NCBI RefSeq assembly: GCF_008868125.1
Contig: NZ_WAAQ01000003.1
Coordinates: forward strand, 1 to 64,000
DNA: 64,000 nucleotides
Direction: 5' to 3'
Source: Microbacterium maritypicum
GTDB lineage: Bacteria; Actinomycetota; Actinomycetes; Actinomycetales; Microbacteriaceae
Shown here: positions 59,662 through 64,000 of the stretch, piece after piece
Layout of the letters: each line of letters starts with the position of its first letter
How positions within the stretch are numbered: position 1 is the stretch's first letter
The notes under the pieces: model-generated
Database searches by the model: none
What the model was told of the DNA's origin: nothing
What the model saw: only the letters and a program-made list of their open reading frames with translations
Position numbers and translations under genes: made by a program

Positions 59662-60719
59662 CTCAACCAGGCCTCGAGGTTCTCGGCGATGAAGGCGTCG
59701 TCGTTCAGGTCGGGGTAGGCGTGACGCACCCGCGCGATCTCCTCGGCCTGTCCCGGCGAGAGACCCTCCGCGGGGTCGAGGCACCAGACGCCGTCGAGCA
59801 GACCCTGCTGACGCAGCATCTCGTGCACGCCGGCGATCACGCCGTCGAAGTCGTTGCCGGGATCGAACACGGCCTGGTTGACGTCGACCATGTCGGAGGC
59901 GACGAGACCGAGTTCGCGGTAGGCCTGCGCATCGCCGGCCATCGCCCGCTGCGCGCGTTCGAGGAGAGCGACGGCGGCGCGTGTGCCGACCGCCCACTGG
60001 CCGAGCAGCCCGCCGACGAAGCGCAGCGTGCGCGCACCCGAGGGCGACTCCACGTGGAACTCGGAGAGCAGGTCGGCCACGATCGCATCGTCGTTCCCGG
60101 TGTAGAGCGCGATCTCGTCGGCGCGTCCCGAGGCCGCGACGCCGCGCACCAGCTCGAGCGTGCGGTAGCGGTCGAAGGGGGCGGCCTTGACCGCGACCAC
60201 GGCCGGGATCGAGGCGAACTCGCGCCAGAAGTCGCGGTCGAGCACGGGACCGCCGATCGCGGTCTGCAGGTAGAAGCCGACCACCGGCAGCACGTCGCCC
60301 ACGGCCCGGGCGCGCTCCAGCAGGGCGCGCTCGTCGGCGCCGGCCACGCGAGGGCTCACCAGTACGGCGTCGTAGCCCAGGTCACGGGCGAGCTCGGCCT
60401 CGGCGACCGCCTGAGCCGTGCCGCCGGCGACACCGGCGATGCGTACGACATCGGCGCTCGCCCGCGCGTCGAGCTCTTCCGCGGCGAGCGCGAGCACGGG
60501 CTCGAACAGGGCGTGCTCCGGATCGCGGATCTCGAACTGTGTGGTGTGCACTCCCACGGCGATGCCCCCGGCACCGGCGTCGAGGTAGTAGCGGGTGAGG
60601 GCGCGCTGGCGGCGTTCGTCGATGCGCCGATCGGCGGTGAGGGCGAGCGGATGCGCCGGGATCACGGCACCGCGGGCGAGGGTCGCCGCAGCCTCCGGTC
60701 GCAGGGTGGGAACCGCCAT
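59658..60719 (-). CDS. Dihydrodipicolinate synthase (DHDPS) family protein, 353 aa
   Basis: A TIM-barrel class I aldolase-like protein. The expected Schiff-base lysine is in AVVAVKAAPFDRYRT, and VVGFYLQTAIGG precedes it in the position of the catalytic Tyr region. ALYTGNDDAIVADLL follows. It is longer than the usual ~300 residues, with a C-terminal extension (~300-353). In a sugar operon it would cleave a 2-keto-3-deoxy acid or a relative. The start overlaps the epimerase stop by one base. Confidence 0.83.
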   Translation of the reverse strand: MAVPTLRPEAAATLARGAVIPAHPLALTADRRIDERRQRALTRYYLDAGAGGIAVGVHTTQFEIRDPEHALFEPVLALAAEELDARASADVVRIAGVAGGTAQAVAEAELARDLGYDAVLVSPRVAGADERALLERARAVGDVLPVVGFYLQTAIGGPVLDRDFWREFASIPAVVAVKAAPFDRYRTLELVRGVAASGRADEIALYTGNDDAIVADLLSEFHVESPSGARTLRFVGGLLGQWAVGTRAAVALLERAQRAMAGDAQAYRELGLVASDMVDVNQAVFDPGNDFDGVIAGVHEMLRQQGLLDGVWCLDPAEGLSPGQAEEIARVRHAYPDLNDDAFIAENLEAWLR

Positions 60720-61753
60720 CAGAACTTCCCGTCCCGCACGGCCCACTTGGTCGGCTTGGCGATCATCGGTAGGCCCTTCTCGATCCAGTCCGCCTGCAAC
60801 CCGATCAGCGTCTCGGCCGAGACGGACGGGTAGCCGAACAGGGCCATGCAGCGCCGGGCATCGCTGAGCAGCGCGGTGGGCTGGGGCTCGTCGACGATCG
60901 TGACCTCGCGGTCGAACAGGGTGCCGAATCGACGGGCGATCGACTCCACGCTCAGCAGCTCGGGGCCGGTGAGGTTGATCGCGAACGGAGCGGTCGAGGC
61001 GTGCACGAGGCTGCGCAGCACGACCTCGTTCGCATACCCCTGCCAGATCACGTTGACGTTGGCCGTCGCGACCGACACGGGCTGGCCCGCATGCACGGCG
61101 CTGCCGATGTCGGCGAGCACCCCGTAGCGCAGGTCGACGGCGTAGTTCAGGCGGATGATCGCGACCTTCGTACCGCGCTCCTGGGCGCCGAACTCGAAGA
61201 CCCGCTCGCGCCCGAGGCACGACTGCGCGTACTCGCCGATCGGTGCGGGCTGCACCTCTTCTGATGCTCCGCCGGAGGACGCGGGCAGGAACGGGTAGAC
61301 GTTGCCCGTCGAGAGCACCGAGATGGCACTGTCGCGGTAGCGGCGGGCCACCCGATCGGGCAGGGCGGCGTTGACCTCCCACGCCCACGAGGCGTTGGTC
61401 GCGGCTCCGAACTTCGCCCCGACCATGAACACCACGTTGGGGGCGTCCGGCAGCGATGCGAAGTCGTCGTTCTCGATCAGGTCGAACGGGACGACCTTCA
61501 CCCCCGCGGTCTCCAGACGCTCGCGGATCGCCGCGTCACCGAAGCGGGAGACGGCGTAGACCGCGTCGCCCTGGCGCCCGGCGGCATCCATCCCGCGGCG
61601 CGCGAGCATGGCCAGCGTCGGGCCCATCTTGCCCCCGGCGCCGAGGATCACGAGGTCGCCCGCACCCCGTGCGAGGTCGTCGATCAGGCCGGCGCTCGGA
61701 GTGGCGAGTGCCTCCTCGAGCTCCGCCTCGGAAGTGAACTGGTGCTGAGTCAT
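60719..61753 (-). CDS. NAD-dependent epimerase/dehydratase family protein, 344 aa
   Basis: Extended SDR: LVILGAGGKMGPTLAMLARRG (GxGGxxG), VVPFDLIENDD, FMVGAKFGA, VSVLSTGNVYPF (Ser/Thr region). The YxxxK element is not typical: EYAQSCLGRE replaces it. NLTGPELLSVESIARRFG is a conserved C-terminal part. It is likely an oxidoreductase of a sugar derivative. It starts 19 bp after the ABC permease stop and is the first enzyme gene of the operon. Confidence 0.82.
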   Translation of the reverse strand: MTQHQFTSEAELEEALATPSAGLIDDLARGAGDLVILGAGGKMGPTLAMLARRGMDAAGRQGDAVYAVSRFGDAAIRERLETAGVKVVPFDLIENDDFASLPDAPNVVFMVGAKFGAATNASWAWEVNAALPDRVARRYRDSAISVLSTGNVYPFLPASSGGASEEVQPAPIGEYAQSCLGRERVFEFGAQERGTKVAIIRLNYAVDLRYGVLADIGSAVHAGQPVSVATANVNVIWQGYANEVVLRSLVHASTAPFAINLTGPELLSVESIARRFGTLFDREVTIVDEPQPTALLSDARRCMALFGYPSVSAETLIGLQADWIEKGLPMIAKPTKWAVRDGKF

Positions 61754-61772
61754 GTGGTGCTTTCCCTTCTTC

Positions 61773-62678
61773 TCAGCCCTTGATGCCCGTACCGGCCACG
61801 CCCTCCTGCACGTACCGCTGAGCGATGAGGTACGCGAGGAAGATGGGCAGCAGCGCCACGACGGATCCGGCGAGCATGGTGCTCAGCGGGACGTTCTGCT
61901 GCTGCAGCGACGAGATGCCGACGGTGAGTGTGAACATCGCGTTGGACTTCGCGATGATGAGCGGCCACAGGAAGTCGTTCCAGTGCCACAGGAAGACGAA
62001 GATGCCCAGCGTCGCCAGGATCGGCTTGCACAGCGGGAGCACGATCCGCAGGAAGATGCGGAACTCCCCCGCGCCGTCGATGCGGGCGGCCTCGAACAGC
62101 TCATCCGGCAGTCCCTGGATGAACTGCCGCATCAGGAACACGGCCTGCGCGTTCGCGAGCGACGGCAGGATCAGACCCCAGTACGTGTCGACGCCGCCGA
62201 GGTTTGCCATGAGGATGAACGTCGGGATGAGGGTGACGTGGAACGGCACCATGACCATCGCCAGGAACGACCAGAACATCACCTCCTTGCCGCGGAAGCG
62301 CTTCTTCGCGAAGGCGTAGCCGGCGAGCGCCGAGAGGAACAGCACGGCGACGACCGAGACGAGGGAGTAGATGAGGGTGTTGCCGAGCCAGCCGAGGATG
62401 TTCTGTCCCGCGAGCACCTGCTCGTAGGCCTCGAACGAGATGTCCTGGAAGGGCAGCAGGGAACCCGGGAGCTCGACGACCATGCCGGGCTTCAGGCTCA
62501 GCACGACCATCGCGTAGAACGGGAAGAAGCTGAGGATGCCGGCCAGGCTCAGCCAGATCCACCGGCCGACGATTCCCCATCCGGTGGGCTGGAGCGCACG
62601 GTAGGCGCGACGCTGCTTCGTCGACATCTTCGGCGGCGTCGCCGGTGCCTGGGTCGGAGGCTGCAACAGAGCGGTCAT
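61773..62678 (-). CDS. Carbohydrate ABC transporter permease (MalG-type)
   Basis: The 301-aa protein has six membrane segments and the EAA loop DELFEAARIDGAGEFRIFLRIVLPL by character (EAARIDGAG). The conserved MVMVPFHVTLIPTFILM and LWHWNDFLWPLI of MalG-like sugar permeases are present. It overlaps its partner by ATGA. Together with the upstream permease and the binding protein it forms a CUT1-type importer; the ATPase (MsiK-like) is encoded elsewhere. Confidence 0.92.
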   Translation of the reverse strand: MTALLQPPTQAPATPPKMSTKQRRAYRALQPTGWGIVGRWIWLSLAGILSFFPFYAMVVLSLKPGMVVELPGSLLPFQDISFEAYEQVLAGQNILGWLGNTLIYSLVSVVAVLFLSALAGYAFAKKRFRGKEVMFWSFLAMVMVPFHVTLIPTFILMANLGGVDTYWGLILPSLANAQAVFLMRQFIQGLPDELFEAARIDGAGEFRIFLRIVLPLCKPILATLGIFVFLWHWNDFLWPLIIAKSNAMFTLTVGISSLQQQNVPLSTMLAGSVVALLPIFLAYLIAQRYVQEGVAGTGIKG

Positions 62679-63580
62679 TTCTGCTTTCCGATCACCAGGC
62701 GCTGGATGAGCGCGACGACGAGGGTCATGATGAACAGGGCCACACCGATCGCGGCCGCGTAGCCGTAGTCGAAGTAGCGGAAGCCCTGGTCGTAGAGCAT
62801 GTACACGAGCGAGTAGCTGGCGTTCGCCGGCCCGCCCTGGGTCATCACGTAGATGACGTCGAACACCTGGAAAGCGGCGGTCGTCTCGATCACCGCGAGG
62901 AAGAAGAAGGTCGGACGCAGCACCGGGAGGATGATGTACCGGAAGCGCTGCCAGGCGTTGGCGCCGTCGACCAGCGCCGCCTCCTCGAGCTCGCGGGGAA
63001 CGTCCTGCAGCGCGGCGATGAGGATCATCATCCCGTAGCCGAAGCGCGACCAGACACCGACGACGACGATCGCGGGGATCACGAGCACGGTGCTGCCGAG
63101 CCAGGATCCGCCGAGCCCCAGCGGCGCCATCAGCGCCGACCACGGACCGTTCGCGGAGAAGATCCAGACGAAGATCGACCCGGCCAGCACGAGAGAGGTG
63201 ATGACGGGGAGGAAGAAGATCGAGCGGAAGAAGCGCGCGCCCCGGAAGGCACGGCGCACACCCAGTGCCATCACGGTGGACAGCACGAGCGCGATCGGCA
63301 CGGCGCACACCGTGTAGATGAGGGTGGTGCCCATCGCCCGCCAGAACAGCGGATCGGCGATCATGCGCTGGAAATGGTCGAGACCACGCCACGAGATCTC
63401 ACCCGTGATGTCGTAGTCGAAGAAGCTCAGGGCCACGCCGGCGATGCTCGGGCCGAAGCGGAAGGCGATGAAAAGGAGGAAGGCGGGGAGCACGAACAGG
63501 AACGCGATCCGCGCCTCTCGTCGTGCGAGCACCCGGGTGACCCGCCCTGCGGGCCTCTTCGCCGTGGTTGCCGTCGTCAT
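62675..63580 (-). CDS. Carbohydrate ABC transporter permease (MalF-type)
   Basis: 301 residues, six membrane segments, with EAALVDGANAWQRFRYIILP as the EAA loop and the N-terminal IAFLFVLPAFLLFIAFRFGPSI. ATG 63580 (MTTATTAKRP) follows the binding-protein gene, after a strong hairpin. Relatives import oligosaccharides or sugar monomers; the substrate is probably the one degraded by the downstream enzymes. Confidence 0.92.
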   Translation of the reverse strand: MTTATTAKRPAGRVTRVLARREARIAFLFVLPAFLLFIAFRFGPSIAGVALSFFDYDITGEISWRGLDHFQRMIADPLFWRAMGTTLIYTVCAVPIALVLSTVMALGVRRAFRGARFFRSIFFLPVITSLVLAGSIFVWIFSANGPWSALMAPLGLGGSWLGSTVLVIPAIVVVGVWSRFGYGMMILIAALQDVPRELEEAALVDGANAWQRFRYIILPVLRPTFFFLAVIETTAAFQVFDVIYVMTQGGPANASYSLVYMLYDQGFRYFDYGYAAAIGVALFIMTLVVALIQRLVIGKQK

Positions 63581-63615
63581 CAGTGATACCTCACGTGGGG
63601 GGAGTGAAGGGGTGC

Positions 63616-63649
63616 GGGGGCATGCGGAGTTCGGGCTCCGCATGCCCCC
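63616..63649 (-). terminator. Intercistronic hairpin between the binding-protein and permease genes
   Basis: GGGGGCATGCGGAG pairs perfectly with CTCCGCATGCCCCC over 14 bp with a 6-base loop. It lies between the binding-protein stop (63657) and the permease start (63580). Such hairpins partly end or stabilise transcripts so that binding protein is made in excess over permeases. Confidence 0.7.
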
Positions 63650-63656
63650 GATCGTG

Positions 63657-64000
63657 TTACTTCTTGATCAGCGGTGCCGCGGCTGTCGCGGCATCCTTCA
63701 GCGCAGCCTCCGGGGTCTTGTCCCCGAGGAGGGCTGCCTGGATCTCCGGCGCGAGCACGCCCATGAGCGCGCGGGACGAGGCGTTGAGCTCGCCCACCGT
63801 GGTGTCGGGGACGTACTTCTCGACCTCGCCGAGCAGCGGGTCGTCCGCGTACAGCGGGGCGGTGGTGCTGAGCGCCGAGAAGTAGCCGGCCGCCTTGAGG
63901 TACGGCTCGACGACGTCGGCGCCGGTGGCGTACTCGACGAACTTCGCCGCAGCATCCTGCGCCTTGGAGCCCTTGAGCACCGAGAGCGATCCGACCGTGC
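63657..64000 (-). CDS. ABC sugar-binding protein, C-terminal part (cut by window end)
   Basis: The last ~114 residues of an extracellular solute-binding protein family 1: VGSLSVLKGSKAQDAAAKFVEYATGAD, then KAAGYFSALSTTAPLY and GELNASSRALMGVLAPEIQAALLGD. The pattern of a hinge-linked C-lobe with AAKFVEY and ALLGDKTPEEA-like is typical of sugar ABC systems. The N-terminus and signal peptide lie beyond position 64000. It is the first gene of the operon that includes the two permeases. Confidence 0.85.
   Translation of the reverse strand, partial: TVGSLSVLKGSKAQDAAAKFVEYATGADVVEPYLKAAGYFSALSTTAPLYADDPLLGEVEKYVPDTTVGELNASSRALMGVLAPEIQAALLGDKTPEAALKDAATAAAPLIKK

Overview
The window is chromosomal DNA of a high-GC Gram-positive actinobacterium, most likely a Microbacteriaceae member such as Microbacterium. 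The evidence is GC-rich third codon positions, GTG/TTG starts, Tat and sortase-type surface proteins, DUF2510/G5/excalibur architecture, GntR/TetR/MerR regulators, and an actinobacterial rRNA leader at the left edge. These assignments come from motif reading and family knowledge only; no database search was run.

Left edge (1-3580): on the minus strand there is a strong sigma-A promoter and a box-B-like element of an rRNA operon whose 16S gene would lie left of position 1. Then come a small membrane protein, a DUF2510-G5-excalibur protein and a SulP transporter.

Defence island (3624-18107): a TIGR04141/DUF6119-family gene interrupted by one in-frame TAA; a complete type I restriction-modification system (hsdM-hsdS-hsdR, overlapping); a DUF3800 gene followed by a retron-type reverse transcriptase, with an 11-bp inverted repeat around the gap between them; and, after a MerR/DUF4188 pair and a membrane protein, a GmrSD-like DUF262/DUF1524 protein ending in a RAMA-like domain.

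Mixed core region (18189-37434): HAD phosphatase, DUF2087 and TetR regulators, an SDR, a secreted M1 metallopeptidase with a sorting signal, a BKACE-family enzyme, a MalY-like aminotransferase, a lipoprotein, purL with a coupled small membrane protein, a DksA/TraR-type zinc-finger protein, and a thioester surface protein. It also holds a response-regulator-like gene split in two by a 29-bp tandem duplication, a single-chain sigma/anti-sigma membrane fusion, and a spermidine-synthase-like protein.

Sugar-acid catabolic region (37431-54278): SMP-30-like lactonase, FAH-family hydrolase, 2-hydroxyacid dehydrogenase, several SDRs, a mandelate-racemase-type dehydratase, a ceramidase-like protein, two secreted beta-helix proteins, an ACS-type MFS transporter and an FCD-GntR regulator. 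Five copies of the palindrome TGCTATAGCA (one with a mismatch) lie at the promoters of these operons, which points to one GntR regulon. dinB, a zinc-ribbon/Vsr-like nuclease and a PIN-domain toxin-antitoxin pair are embedded in it.

Right end (54507-64000): a long minus-strand operon reading substrate-binding protein (cut by the window end), two ABC permeases, NAD epimerase, DHDPS-family aldolase, hydroxyacid dehydrogenase, Gfo/Idh/MocA dehydrogenase and GNAT, followed by the second beta-helix protein. It is probably a second carbohydrate uptake and degradation unit.
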